From NCBI GenBank assembly GCA_000027065.2, contig FN543093.2:872074-936073 (forward strand): a stretch of 64,000 bases of DNA, given 5' to 3'. Position numbers and translations under genes: made by a program. Source of the stretch: Cronobacter turicensis z3032 (GTDB lineage Bacteria; Pseudomonadota; Gammaproteobacteria; Enterobacterales; Enterobacteriaceae). The notes under the pieces are model-generated. The model did no database searches. It was not told the DNA's origin and was given only the letters and a program-made list of their open reading frames with translations. Positions 11,030 to 19,673 of this stretch are shown one piece after another (positions within the stretch are counted from its first letter, which is position 1; every line of letters starts with the position of its first letter).

Positions 11030-12802
11030 ATGGAAATAGTAAAAATCGCGGCGATTGGCGCCGCAGGGTTTTTCGCAGGCTCGCAGGCGCTGGCCGCGCC
11101 GCTGCTCAGCAGCAGTACGCCTTACACCATCAACGCCAGCGACCTCACTAAAAAAGAGCAGGAGCTGAGTAATTTTCCACTGATGCAGTCGGTAAAAGGC
11201 GCTATCCGCACGCTGGATAACGCGCAGGTCGAACAGATAGCGCCGGGGCGCGCCGCGAACCCGGATAACGTCAAACGCGTCGAGAAAATCCTCACCGCCC
11301 AGGACTGGGAGTTTCTCTTTCCGCTGCGCGCGCCGGAATACACCTATACGAATTTCCTGAAAGCCGTCGGCAAATTCCCGGCGGTGTGCGGCAATTACAG
11401 TGGCGGGCGCAACGCCGAGGCTATTTGTCGGAAATCGCTCGCCACCATGTTCGCGCACTTCGCGCAGGAAACCGGCGGCCATGAGAGCTGGCGCGAGCAG
11501 CCGGAGTGGCGGCAGGCGCTGGTCTATCTGCGCGAAATGGGCTGGAACGAGGGGCAGAAGGGCGGCTATAACGGCGAATGTAATCCGGATACATGGCAGG
11601 GGCAGACCTGGCCGTGCGGCCGGGATAAAGACGGCGATTACATGAGTTACTTCGGGCGCGGCGCTAAACAGCTTTCGTATAACTACAACTACGGGCCATT
11701 CTCAGACGCCATGTATGGCGACGTCCGTCCGCTGCTTGATAAACCGGAAATGGTCGCCGATACCTGGCTGAATCTCGCCAGCGCAATCTTTTTCTTCGTC
11801 TATCCGCAACCCCCTAAACCCGGCATGCTGCATGTGATCGACGGCACCTGGATACCGAATGAACACGATAAAGAGAGCGGGCTGGTGCCCGGTTTTGGCG
11901 TCACCATTCAGATTATCAACGGCGGCGTGGAGTGCGGCGGCGAGGCGGAAAACGCCCAGTCGCTTAACCGTATCGCGTATTACAAAGAGTTTGCCAAATA
12001 CCTGAAGGTGCCGGTCCCGGCGGATGAAGTGCTCGGCTGTAAGAAAATGAAGCAGTTCGATGCGGGCGGCTCGGGTGCGTTGCCTATTTACTGGGAGATG
12101 GACTGGAGCTGGAGCACCACCACGCCGGACGGCCAGGCTTATGCCTGCCAGCTGGTGGGTTATCAGACGCCGTTCAGCGCGTTCAAAGAGGGGGATTACG
12201 CTAAATGCGTGCAGAACCACTTTAACGTGAACATCGTCAACGACGCCTCGGGCGGCACGACGCCCGCGCCGCAGCCTGAACCACAACCTCAACCGCAACC
12301 GTCTCCGACGCCTTCTGGCGGCAACGTAGCGCCGATCGCGCGTATCAGCGGCCCTGTGGGCGCGGTGGAATCGGGCAGTAAAGTTTCGTTGAGCGCCACC
12401 GGCTCCAGCGATGAAAACGGCGATGCGCTGACCTACACCTGGATGGCGCAGACCGGGCAGACGCTGAGCGGCAAAGACAAGAACGTAGTAACCTTCACTG
12501 CGCCGGAGAGCTCCAGCGACGCGCAGTACACCATCAGCCTGAAAGTGGACGATGGCAAGCTGAGCGATACCACTAGCTATGTCCTCAACGTGAAAGCGAA
12601 AGCCAAAACGCCGGACGCCGGTCCGGTGAGCTATCCGTCGTGGAGTGCCAGCCAGAGCTGGAAGCCGGGCGACATCGTGCTTAACCATGGCGCGCTCTAC
12701 CAGTGCAAACCGTTCCCGGCGGGCGGCTGGTGCAGCGTGGCGCCGGCTTACTATGAGCCTGGCGCAGGCCTGAACTGGCAGGATGCCTGGGACGCGCTGT
12801 AA
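11030..12802 (+). CDS. Secreted GH19 chitinase with PKD and chitin-binding domains
   Basis: This 590-residue protein is predicted to be exported and to hydrolyse chitin. A signal peptide (1-22, ending SQALA) precedes a glycoside hydrolase family 19 catalytic domain. The family motifs are visible: HFAQETGGHESW (143-154, general acid Glu147) and YFGRGAKQLSYNYNYG (207-222). A Pro-Gln-rich linker (about 408-428) leads to a PKD-like Ig domain (about 430-520). A C-terminal carbohydrate-binding module of the CBM5/12 type (535-590) shows aromatic residues WSASQSWKPGD and WQDAW. E. coli has nothing between accA and ldcC, so this is an insert in the shared backbone. It has its own terminator. The activity is inferred from the domains. 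Confidence 0.92.
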   Translation: MEIVKIAAIGAAGFFAGSQALAAPLLSSSTPYTINASDLTKKEQELSNFPLMQSVKGAIRTLDNAQVEQIAPGRAANPDNVKRVEKILTAQDWEFLFPLRAPEYTYTNFLKAVGKFPAVCGNYSGGRNAEAICRKSLATMFAHFAQETGGHESWREQPEWRQALVYLREMGWNEGQKGGYNGECNPDTWQGQTWPCGRDKDGDYMSYFGRGAKQLSYNYNYGPFSDAMYGDVRPLLDKPEMVADTWLNLASAIFFFVYPQPPKPGMLHVIDGTWIPNEHDKESGLVPGFGVTIQIINGGVECGGEAENAQSLNRIAYYKEFAKYLKVPVPADEVLGCKKMKQFDAGGSGALPIYWEMDWSWSTTTPDGQAYACQLVGYQTPFSAFKEGDYAKCVQNHFNVNIVNDASGGTTPAPQPEPQPQPQPSPTPSGGNVAPIARISGPVGAVESGSKVSLSATGSSDENGDALTYTWMAQTGQTLSGKDKNVVTFTAPESSSDAQYTISLKVDDGKLSDTTSYVLNVKAKAKTPDAGPVSYPSWSASQSWKPGDIVLNHGALYQCKPFPAGGWCSVAPAYYEPGAGLNWQDAWDAL

Positions 12803-12806
12803 GGGA

Positions 12807-12837
12807 AAAGCCAGCCTGCGGGCTGGCTTTCAATTTT
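12807..12837 (+). terminator. Intrinsic terminator after the chitinase gene
   Basis: A perfect 10-bp stem (AAAGCCAGCC with GGCTGGCTTT) around a TGCG loop is followed by CAATTTTT. Confidence 0.8.
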
Positions 12838-12950
12838 TGACGACTCACGAGAAGGCGAAAAGCGTATGCCAGGTTTTTTGCCTTCTCGCCTGTTGTTCCG
12901 CTTCGCTCAACTATGCTTACCAGACGGTTTTTTTTGCCAGGGGGTAAGCA

Positions 12951-15089
12951 GTGAACATCATCGCCATCATGGGGCCGCACGGCGTTTTCTATAAAGACGA
13001 GCCGATGAAAGAGTTGCAGGCGGCGCTCCAGCAGCAGGGCTTTCAGCTAATCTGGCCGAAAAACAGTAACGATCTGCTGAAGTTTATCGAGCACAACCCG
13101 CGCATCTGCGGCGTCATTTTCGACTGGGATGAGTACAGTCTCGATTTGTGCTGTGAAATCAATCAGCTCAACGAGTATTTGCCGCTCTATGCGTTTATCA
13201 ATACGCACTCTACGCTTGATGTCAGCGCGAATGAGATGCGCATGGCGCTCTGGTTTTTCGAATATTCGCTGGGCATTGCCGACGACATCGCGACGCGCAT
13301 TCGCCAGTACACCCAGGAGTATCTCGACAACATCACGCCGCCGTTTACTAAAGCGCTGTTCACGTATGTGAAAGAGGGCAAATACACGTTTTGCACGCCG
13401 GGCCATATGGGCGGCACGGCGTATCAGAAAAGCCCGGTCGGCTGCCTGTTTTATGATTTTTTCGGTGGCAACACGCTAAAGGCGGATGTCTCGATCTCCG
13501 TCACCGAGCTGGGATCGCTGCTCGATCACACCGGACCGCATCTGGAGGCGGAAGAGTATATCGCCCGCACCTTCGGGGCCGAACAGAGTTATATGGTGAC
13601 CAACGGCACGTCCACCTCTAATAAGATAATCGGGATGTACGCCGCGCACGCCGGCAGCACGGTACTCATCGATCGCAACTGCCATAAGTCGCTCACGCAT
13701 CTGCTGATGATGAGCAATATTGTGCCGCTGTGGCTCAAGCCCACTCGCAACGCGCTCGGCATTCTTGGCGGCATTCCGAAGCGGGAATTTACCCGCGAGT
13801 CGATTGCCCAAAAAGTGGCGCAAACCCCGGACGCCAGCTGGCCGGTTCATGCGGTCATCACCAACTCCACCTATGACGGGTTGCTGTATAACACCAACTG
13901 GATCAAACAGACGCTGGACGTACCCTCGATCCATTTTGATTCCGCCTGGGTGCCCTATACCCATTTTCACCCGATCTACAAAGGCAAGAGCGGCATGAGC
14001 GGCGAGCGCGTGCCCGGTAAAGTATTCTTTGAAACCCAGTCGACCCACAAAATGCTGGCGGCGCTGTCGCAGGCGTCGCTGATCCACATTAAAGGCGACT
14101 ATGACGAAGAGACGTTCAACGAAGCGTACATGATGCACACCACTACCTCGCCGAGCTATCCGCTGGTGGCGTCCATTGAAACCGCCGCGGCGATGCTGCG
14201 CGGCAATCCGGGCCGCCGCTTGATCAACCGCTCGGTGGAGCGGGCGCTGCATTTTCGTAAAGAGGTGCAGCGTCTTCGTGAAGAAACCGACAGCTGGTTC
14301 TTCGATATCTGGCAGCCGGAGGAGATTGACGAAGCGGACTGCTGGCCCATCACGCCCGGCGATGACTGGCACGGCTTTACCCATGCTGACCACGATCATA
14401 TGTATCTCGATCCGGTAAAGGTCACTATTCTGACGCCGGGCATGGACGCGCAGGGCAATATGGAGAAAGAGGGGATCCCTGCGGCTCTCGTGGCGAAATA
14501 CCTCGACGAACGCGGCGTGGTGGTGGAGAAAACCGGGCCGTACAACTTGTTGTTCCTGTTCAGTATCGGCATCGATAAAACCCGCGCGATGGGCCTGCTG
14601 CGCGGGCTGACGGAGTTTAAGCGCGCTTATGACCTTAATCTGCGGGTGAAAAACATGCTGCCCGATCTCTGGGCGGAAGATCCGGACTTCTACCGCAACA
14701 TGCGCGTGCAGGAGTTAGCACAGGGGATCCACAAGCTTATCCAGCAGCACGATCTGCCGGATCTGATGCTGCGCGCGTTTGACGTCTTGCCAGAAATGAA
14801 AATGACGCCGCATGAAATGTATCAGCAGCAGGTGAAGGGCAATGTGGAAACGGTGGAGATTGAGAAGCTGATCGGGCGGGTGTCCGCCAATATGATCCTG
14901 CCATATCCGCCCGGCGTGCCGCTGGTGATGCCTGGCGAGATGATCACGGAAGATTCGCGCGCAGTACTCGATTTCCTGCTCATGCTCTGCTCCATCGGCA
15001 GACACTATCCCGGCTTTGAAACGGATATCCACGGGGCGAAGTGCGGCGAAGACGGCGTCTATAGGGTACGTGTCCTAAAAAGCGAGTAA
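12951..15089 (+). CDS. ldcC: Lysine decarboxylase, constitutive type
   Basis: This is a PLP-dependent fold type I decarboxylase converting lysine to cadaverine and CO2 with proton uptake. The 712 residues hold an N-terminal wing domain (about 1-130), a PLP core with the Schiff-base lysine K367 (STHKML) and the HFDSAW segment, and a C-terminal domain. Sequence and position next to accA match LdcC rather than the acid-induced CadA. The start is GTG at 12951 behind AGGGGG. A C-terminal MAG extension of E. coli LdcC is absent here (it ends VRVLKSE). Confidence 0.93.
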   Translation: MNIIAIMGPHGVFYKDEPMKELQAALQQQGFQLIWPKNSNDLLKFIEHNPRICGVIFDWDEYSLDLCCEINQLNEYLPLYAFINTHSTLDVSANEMRMALWFFEYSLGIADDIATRIRQYTQEYLDNITPPFTKALFTYVKEGKYTFCTPGHMGGTAYQKSPVGCLFYDFFGGNTLKADVSISVTELGSLLDHTGPHLEAEEYIARTFGAEQSYMVTNGTSTSNKIIGMYAAHAGSTVLIDRNCHKSLTHLLMMSNIVPLWLKPTRNALGILGGIPKREFTRESIAQKVAQTPDASWPVHAVITNSTYDGLLYNTNWIKQTLDVPSIHFDSAWVPYTHFHPIYKGKSGMSGERVPGKVFFETQSTHKMLAALSQASLIHIKGDYDEETFNEAYMMHTTTSPSYPLVASIETAAAMLRGNPGRRLINRSVERALHFRKEVQRLREETDSWFFDIWQPEEIDEADCWPITPGDDWHGFTHADHDHMYLDPVKVTILTPGMDAQGNMEKEGIPAALVAKYLDERGVVVEKTGPYNLLFLFSIGIDKTRAMGLLRGLTEFKRAYDLNLRVKNMLPDLWAEDPDFYRNMRVQELAQGIHKLIQQHDLPDLMLRAFDVLPEMKMTPHEMYQQQVKGNVETVEIEKLIGRVSANMILPYPPGVPLVMPGEMITEDSRAVLDFLLMLCSIGRHYPGFETDIHGAKCGEDGVYRVRVLKSE

Positions 15090-15146
15090 CCCCTTGTTTT
15101 GCCGCATCAGGCTCAGTAACGTGCCAGACAATCATAAGGAGGGATT

Positions 15147-15536
15147 ATGCTGGGTTTAAAACAGATTCACCATATCGCCATTATCGCGACGGATTACCAC
15201 CGCAGCAAAGCGTTCTACTGCGACACTCTGGGGTTTACTCTGCAGTCGGAGGTTTACCGTGAGGCGCGCGATTCCTGGAAGGGCGATCTGGCGCTGAACG
15301 GGCAGTATGTGATCGAGCTTTTCTCGTTTCCGTTTCCGCCCGCGCGGCCAAGCCGTCCGGAAGCCTGCGGTTTGCGCCATCTCGCGTTCAGCGTGGATGA
15401 TGTCGAGAGGGCGGTGGCGTTTCTGGAAAGCCGCGGCGTGACGTGCGAGGCGGTACGTGTGGATCCGCTCACCGGCAAGCGCTTCACATTCTTTAACGAT
15501 CCGGACGGCCTTCCGCTGGAACTCTACCAGCAGTAA
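15147..15536 (+). CDS. yaeR: VOC/glyoxalase-like protein YaeR
   Basis: This is a 129-residue single vicinal-oxygen-chelate domain. The beta-alpha-beta-beta-beta pattern begins [11 protein letters not shown], with a probable metal ligand His in the first strand (IHHIAI), Glu in VIELFSFP, His in [10 protein letters not shown] and Glu in GLPLELYQ. YaeR (also called GloA2) lies at the same place between ldcC and tilS in E. coli. Its physiological substrate is not established, so glyoxalase activity should not be assumed. The ribosome site is AAGGAGGG at 15136-15143. Confidence 0.88.
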   Translation: MLGLKQIHHIAIIATDYHRSKAFYCDTLGFTLQSEVYREARDSWKGDLALNGQYVIELFSFPFPPARPSRPEACGLRHLAFSVDDVERAVAFLESRGVTCEAVRVDPLTGKRFTFFNDPDGLPLELYQQ

Positions 15537-15600
15537 CGCTTGCTCCCGGCGCCATTGCCCGGTAAGTTGCCTGGCAATGGCCCTTCTTTCTTTCGACGTA

Positions 15601-16905
15601 ATGGACACTTCTCTGCTCTCTGCCCTGCGGGGCCGACGCCAGCTGCTGGTGGCTTACAGCGGCGGGCTCGATTCGACGGTATTGCTCCACCAACTGGTGC
15701 GGTTGCGCGAGACGCATCCTGAACTGCGCCTGCGCGCCATCCACGTTCATCATGGCATCAGCCCGAACGCCGACCGTTGGGCGGCGCACTGTCAGGCGAT
15801 CTGCCACCGCTGGCAGGTGCCGTTTGAGCTGGCATATGTGGAACTGGCGCAGGATGGGCTCGGCCTTGAGGCGCAGGCGCGCAAAGCGCGCTACCAGGCG
15901 TTTGAAGCGGCGCTTTTGCCGGGCGAAGCGCTGGTCACGGCGCAGCATCTTGATGACCAGTGTGAAACCCTGCTGCTGGCGCTCAAGCGCGGCAGCGGTC
16001 CGGCGGGGCTGGCGGCAATGCCTGCCGAACTGCCGTTTGCGGGAAGCGCTATCCTGCGCCCGCTGCTGAATACGTCGCGCGCGCAGCTGGAGGCGTGGGC
16101 CGATCGTCACCAGCTTCTGTGGATCGATGATGAAAGCAACCAGGACGATCGCTTCGATCGCAACTTTTTACGCCTGCGCATTCTGCCTGCGCTGCAAGCG
16201 CGCTGGCCGCACTTCACCCAGGCGGCGGCGCGCAGCGCGCAACTCTGCGGCGAGCAGGAGCAGCTGCTGGATGAACTGCTGGCGCCGGAGCTTGCCGCGC
16301 TGATGGACGGCAAAACGCTGGCTATCGCGCCGCTCGAAACCATGAGCGAGATAAAACGCGCCGCGCTGCTGCGCCGCTGGCTGGCCGCGCTGAATGCGCC
16401 GATGCCCGCCCGCGCCACGCTGCAACGTCTCTGGGATGAAGTGGCGCAGAGCCGTGAGGATGCCGCGCCGCGCCTTAAATCCGGCGACTATGAGGCACGG
16501 CGTTATCAGGGGCGGCTGTGGTGGATCAGAGCGCGGCAGGGGCAGCGCCAGACGGTGCTTGCCTGGCCCGATCCGCATGTGGCGTTGCCCCTGCCGGAGG
16601 CGCTGGGCCGCCTGAGTTTCGGCGAGGCAGGCGACGCCGTGCGTCCGCCGCGTCCCGGCGAGTCAGTCTCAGTGCGCTTCAGCGCGCCGGGGATGTTGTA
16701 TATCGTCGGGCGCGATCGCGGGCGCACGCTGAAAAAACTCTGGCAGGAACTTCAGGTGCCGCCCTGGCGACGCGAACTTACGCCTGTCCTGTTTTATGAT
16801 GAGCGACCCATTTGCGCGCCCGGCCTGTTTATTACCCGTGAGGGCCAGACGCAGAACGAACCGGGCTGGATGCTGGCCTGGCATAAGGAGCATAACGATG
16901 ATTAA
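15601..16905 (+). CDS. tilS: tRNA(Ile)-lysidine synthase
   Basis: TilS attaches lysine to C34 of the tRNA-Ile that reads AUA. The N-type ATP pyrophosphatase signature SGGLDS (residues 20-25) is followed by the HHG motif and the C-terminal TilS domains. From ATG 15601 the protein has 434 residues (432 in E. coli). The alternative ATG at 15577 lies inside the arm of a hairpin (GCCATTGCC pairs with GGCAATGGC, about 15551-15581) and would give 442 residues, so I prefer 15601, although its ribosome site is weak. The hairpin may act as a weak terminator after yaeR. The 3' end overlaps the cytochrome c gene by eight bases. Confidence 0.93.
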   Translation: MDTSLLSALRGRRQLLVAYSGGLDSTVLLHQLVRLRETHPELRLRAIHVHHGISPNADRWAAHCQAICHRWQVPFELAYVELAQDGLGLEAQARKARYQAFEAALLPGEALVTAQHLDDQCETLLLALKRGSGPAGLAAMPAELPFAGSAILRPLLNTSRAQLEAWADRHQLLWIDDESNQDDRFDRNFLRLRILPALQARWPHFTQAAARSAQLCGEQEQLLDELLAPELAALMDGKTLAIAPLETMSEIKRAALLRRWLAALNAPMPARATLQRLWDEVAQSREDAAPRLKSGDYEARRYQGRLWWIRARQGQRQTVLAWPDPHVALPLPEALGRLSFGEAGDAVRPPRPGESVSVRFSAPGMLYIVGRDRGRTLKKLWQELQVPPWRRELTPVLFYDERPICAPGLFITREGQTQNEPGWMLAWHKEHNDD

Positions 16906-17212
16906 ACATGGCATGTTGCTGGCGAGCCTGATGGCGCTAAGCCTGGCGGCCCAGGCCAAAGGCGATGCGGCGGCGGGTGAGGGGAAAGCGGTCATGTGCG
17001 TCGCCTGCCACGGCGCGTCCGGGAAAGCCAGCGCGCCCCTGTATCCTAATCTCGCGGGGCAAAATGAGGCGTATCTTGAACACGCGCTTCAGGCATATAA
17101 AAAAGGCGAGCGCAGCGGCGGACAGGCGGAAATCATGAAGGCGTATGTGAGTGGGCTGTCGGATGAAGATATCGCCAATCTGGCGGCTTACTATGCCGGG
17201 CAGAAGCCCTGA
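16898..17212 (+). CDS. Small periplasmic class I cytochrome c
   Basis: The 104-residue product has an N-terminal signal peptide (to about residue 20, LAAQA), one haem-binding CVACH motif (34-38) and a methionine in the C-terminal half ([15 protein letters not shown]) that is the likely sixth ligand. The closing pattern [10 protein letters not shown] is typical of c553/c4-like electron carriers. It starts inside the end of tilS behind ATAAGGAG (16883-16890), so it is coupled to tilS translation. I do not recall this gene at this position in E. coli. The redox partner is unknown. Confidence 0.85.
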   Translation: MIKHGMLLASLMALSLAAQAKGDAAAGEGKAVMCVACHGASGKASAPLYPNLAGQNEAYLEHALQAYKKGERSGGQAEIMKAYVSGLSDEDIANLAAYYAGQKP

Positions 17213-17213
17213 G

Positions 17214-17243
17214 AAAAAACGGGCAGCCGCCAGGGCTGCCCGT
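17214..17243 (-). terminator. Intrinsic terminator for yaeP-rof
   Basis: A 10-bp perfect stem (ACGGGCAGCC at 17219-17228 with GGCTGCCCGT at 17234-17243) is followed, on the minus strand, by a run of six Ts at 17219-17214. Plus-strand readthrough from the cytochrome gene lacks a U tract here. Confidence 0.75.
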
Positions 17244-17259
17244 CAGGGTGGAACGCGCG

Positions 17260-17520
17260 TCAGGATTCGCTAACGACCACCGTACCGATTTGTGGATGGC
17301 TGAAGCTCGCAATTTTGTCGAGACGCACTTCGCGCTCGGCTCCGGCTTCATCAGCAATTAAATATTCGACGTTTTTGCGCGTAACCAGATCCTGCGCTTT
17401 GGCCTTAATGACCTCGCCGCTTTTAAGTTCCAGCGTCAGTAATAAGTGATGCTGGCAGGCGAGCTCGAGGTTGTCATAGTCATCGCAATTGATGGGTTGA
17501 TAGGCATCATTCATTGACAT
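17260..17520 (-). CDS. rof: Rho-binding antiterminator Rof
   Basis: Rof (YaeO) is an Sm-like small protein that binds Rho and inhibits Rho-dependent termination. The chain is nearly identical to the E. coli protein ([30 protein letters not shown]). Two start codons are possible: the one used here gives 86 residues, and the ATG two codons later gives the 84-residue form. The start lies inside the end of yaeP (14-base overlap), so the two are probably cotranslated. Confidence 0.92.
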   Translation of the reverse strand: MSMNDAYQPINCDDYDNLELACQHHLLLTLELKSGEVIKAKAQDLVTRKNVEYLIADEAGAEREVRLDKIASFSHPQIGTVVVSES

Positions 17521-17707
17521 AATCGCTCACCAGTAAGTTCGCGGCAGCATACGCCGCCTGTTCCCTGACCGACTCTGAGAGGGCTTCATCAGAGGCCACC
17601 TCATTCAGAGCCCTTAATACGCAGCCCAGCGCGTCGGGAATGTACCCCAGATCGCCGCTGGCTATCTGCGAATAGCGCTGTCGTATTAATTCACAATATT
17701 TATCCAC
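17507..17707 (-). CDS. yaeP: Conserved small protein YaeP
   Basis: This 66-residue acidic helical protein is the same length as E. coli YaeP, with the conserved [14 protein letters not shown] and [16 protein letters not shown] segments. It is always found overlapping rof and probably belongs to the same transcript. Its role is unknown to me. Confidence 0.9.
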   Translation of the reverse strand: MDKYCELIRQRYSQIASGDLGYIPDALGCVLRALNEVASDEALSESVREQAAYAAANLLVSDYVNE

Positions 17708-17913
17708 ATACCCTCCTGTCAGAGCCTGACGACAGACTTCACCGCGGGATGCAAGTCTAAGCCTACGTAGTTAAACTCTGTTTAGCAAGGTGACTATACC
17801 ATAGTCATCAGAGCCATAGCGCAGGCTGTGGCGGCGTTACCGCGCTCCGCTTGAATCGGCAGCCAGCCGACGCGTATTGGGCTACAATACCCCCCAACTT
17901 TTCAGGGGGCCCT

Positions 17914-18459
17914 ATGGCGTTAAAAGCAACCATTTATAAAGCGGCGGTCAATGTGGCCGATCTCGACCGGCAGCAATTCCTCGACATCAACCTGACGCTG
18001 GCGCGTCATCCTTCGGAAACGCAGGAGCGGATGATGCTGCGTCTGCTGGCCTGGATGATGTACGCCGACGAGCGGTTGCAGTTCACCCGCGGGCTGTGCG
18101 CCGATGACGAGCCGGAGATCTGGCTGCGTAACGATCATCTCGGCATCGATCTCTGGATTGAGCTCGGGCTGCCGGAAGAGCGGCGCCTCAAGAAGGCGGC
18201 GAGCCAGTCGCAGCAGGTGGCGCTGTTTACCTATAATGACCGCGCAGCGCAGGTCTGGTGGCAGCAGAATCAGGATAAGCTGCGGCAGTATAAAAACCTG
18301 ACTATCTGGAATATCAATGATGAACAGCTCGCCCAACTGAGCGCGCTGGCACAGAGAACCATGACGTTACAGGCCACGTTGCAGGAAGGCATCATCTGGC
18401 TTTCCGGCGGCGAGGAAAGCCTGGAGCTTCATCCCGCCGTCTGGCAAGGTCAGGCATGA
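17914..18459 (+). CDS. yaeQ: YaeQ family protein
   Basis: The 181 residues from ATG 17914 match the E. coli length. An upstream in-frame ATG at 17851 would cross the promoter-like ATTGGGCTACAAT region and is rejected. YaeQ has a PD-(D/E)XK-like nuclease fold, and a suggested link to transcription antitermination is unproven. A C5/G5 hairpin (CCCCC at 17891-17895, GGGGG at 17905-17909) covers the only purine-rich ribosome site, which suggests controlled initiation. The stop overlaps the arfB start (ATGA). Confidence 0.9.
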   Translation: MALKATIYKAAVNVADLDRQQFLDINLTLARHPSETQERMMLRLLAWMMYADERLQFTRGLCADDEPEIWLRNDHLGIDLWIELGLPEERRLKKAASQSQQVALFTYNDRAAQVWWQQNQDKLRQYKNLTIWNINDEQLAQLSALAQRTMTLQATLQEGIIWLSGGEESLELHPAVWQGQA

Positions 18460-18878
18460 TCACGTTTTCGCGAAGCGTGGCGGTGCCCGATGAAGAGGTG
18501 ACGTTCAGCGCCATCCGGGCGCAGGGCGCGGGCGGGCAGCATGTGAATAAAAGCTCGACGGCCATTCACCTGCGGTTTGATATCAACGCCTCCAGCCTGC
18601 CGGATGAATGGAAAGCGCGCCTGCTGGCGGCGAGTCATCATCTGATCACCGCCGAGGGCGTGGTGATTATCAAGGCGCAGGAGTATCGCAGCCAGGAGAT
18701 GAACCGCGAGGCGGCGCTGGCGCGTCTTGTTATGCTGGTCCGGGAACTTACTGCTACGCAAAAGCGTCGAAAGGAGACTCGCCCGACGCGCGCTTCGAAA
18801 GTGCGCCGCCTGGAGGCGAAAACCCATAAGTCCGCCACCAAAGCCATGCGGGGTAAAGTGCGCGGTATGCCGGATTAA
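18456..18878 (+). CDS. arfB: Alternative ribosome-rescue factor ArfB
   Basis: ArfB (YaeJ) is a peptidyl-tRNA hydrolase that frees ribosomes stalled on non-stop mRNA. The GGQ catalytic motif is at 26-28 in [18 protein letters not shown]. The basic C-terminal tail (about 105-140, many Lys/Arg, [11 protein letters not shown]) that enters the empty mRNA channel is present. Length is 140 residues, as in E. coli. It is translationally coupled to yaeQ by a four-base overlap. A second, unrelated-role GGQ protein (PrfH) is encoded at 49077. Confidence 0.94.
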   Translation: MITFSRSVAVPDEEVTFSAIRAQGAGGQHVNKSSTAIHLRFDINASSLPDEWKARLLAASHHLITAEGVVIIKAQEYRSQEMNREAALARLVMLVRELTATQKRRKETRPTRASKVRRLEAKTHKSATKAMRGKVRGMPD

Positions 18879-18905
18879 AAGCGCCACGAACGATAAGGAA
18901 ATACG

Positions 18906-19610
18906 GTGAAAAAACTCATTTTTTGCGCAGCGGCGGCCTTAAGCCTGTTTGCGCTGTTTGGCTGTAACAACCGGGCAGAAATGCAGACCTTAGCGCCGAC
19001 CAGCGCCGCAGAGCTGAAGCCGATGCAGCAGAGCTGGAAAGGCGTGCTGCCCTGCGCCGATTGCGAAGGCATCGAGACCGCGCTGTTTTTAGAGAAAGAC
19101 GGCACCTGGGTGATGAATCAACACTATCTGGGTGCGAAAGGTCAGGCGGTGTTCGCCTCTTACGGCACCTGGGCGCGCACCGCCGATAAGCTGGTGCTCA
19201 CCGACAGCCAGGGTGAGAAAAACTATTTCCGCGCGCGCGGCGAGGCGCTGGAGATGCTCGACCGGGAAGGCAACCCAATTAAATCGTCGCTGAATTATCG
19301 ACTGGATCCGGTCAGCGACCCGCTGCCGCAAACCCCGATGACAATGACGGGGATGTATCAGCACGGCGCGAATGCAGCCACCTTTACCGACTGCGCCACC
19401 GGGCGCGAGACGGGCGTGGCGAATCATGCGGTGCTGGCGCATGATTACCAGAGCGCCCGCGGCGCGAGCCAGAAACCGGTACTGCTGGTGGTGGAAGCGC
19501 ACTTCACGATGACGGTTGACCCGGCTAATGGCGCGGTGCAAAAGCGTCTGGTGGCCGACCGCAAAGTGGCGTTTAAGCCCGGCAAAGATTGCGACCACCC
19601 GTACCGGTGA
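18906..19610 (+). CDS. nlpE: Envelope stress lipoprotein NlpE
   Basis: NlpE (CutF) is an outer-membrane lipoprotein that signals lipoprotein-trafficking and surface-contact stress to CpxA. The lipobox is LFGC with the acylated Cys20 followed by Asn-Asn, consistent with outer-membrane sorting. The redox-sensing CADC pair is at 50-53, and the C-terminal domain has the second cysteine pair (TDCATG and KDCDHPYR). Length is 234 residues (236 in E. coli). A bidirectional terminator separates it from the convergent proS. Confidence 0.94.
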   Translation: MKKLIFCAAAALSLFALFGCNNRAEMQTLAPTSAAELKPMQQSWKGVLPCADCEGIETALFLEKDGTWVMNQHYLGAKGQAVFASYGTWARTADKLVLTDSQGEKNYFRARGEALEMLDREGNPIKSSLNYRLDPVSDPLPQTPMTMTGMYQHGANAATFTDCATGRETGVANHAVLAHDYQSARGASQKPVLLVVEAHFTMTVDPANGAVQKRLVADRKVAFKPGKDCDHPYR

Positions 19611-19628
19611 CAGGTAAGCCGATAAGAA

Positions 19629-19654
19629 AAAGGCCCTCCATGGAGGGCCTTTTT
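19629..19654. terminator. Bidirectional terminator between nlpE and proS
   Basis: The stem AAAGGCCCTCCA/TGGAGGGCCTTT is fully symmetric, with a T run on the plus side and an A run on the other, so it can end transcription from both convergent genes. Confidence 0.85.
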
Positions 19655-19673
19655 AATGCAACGTGGAAAGCGC

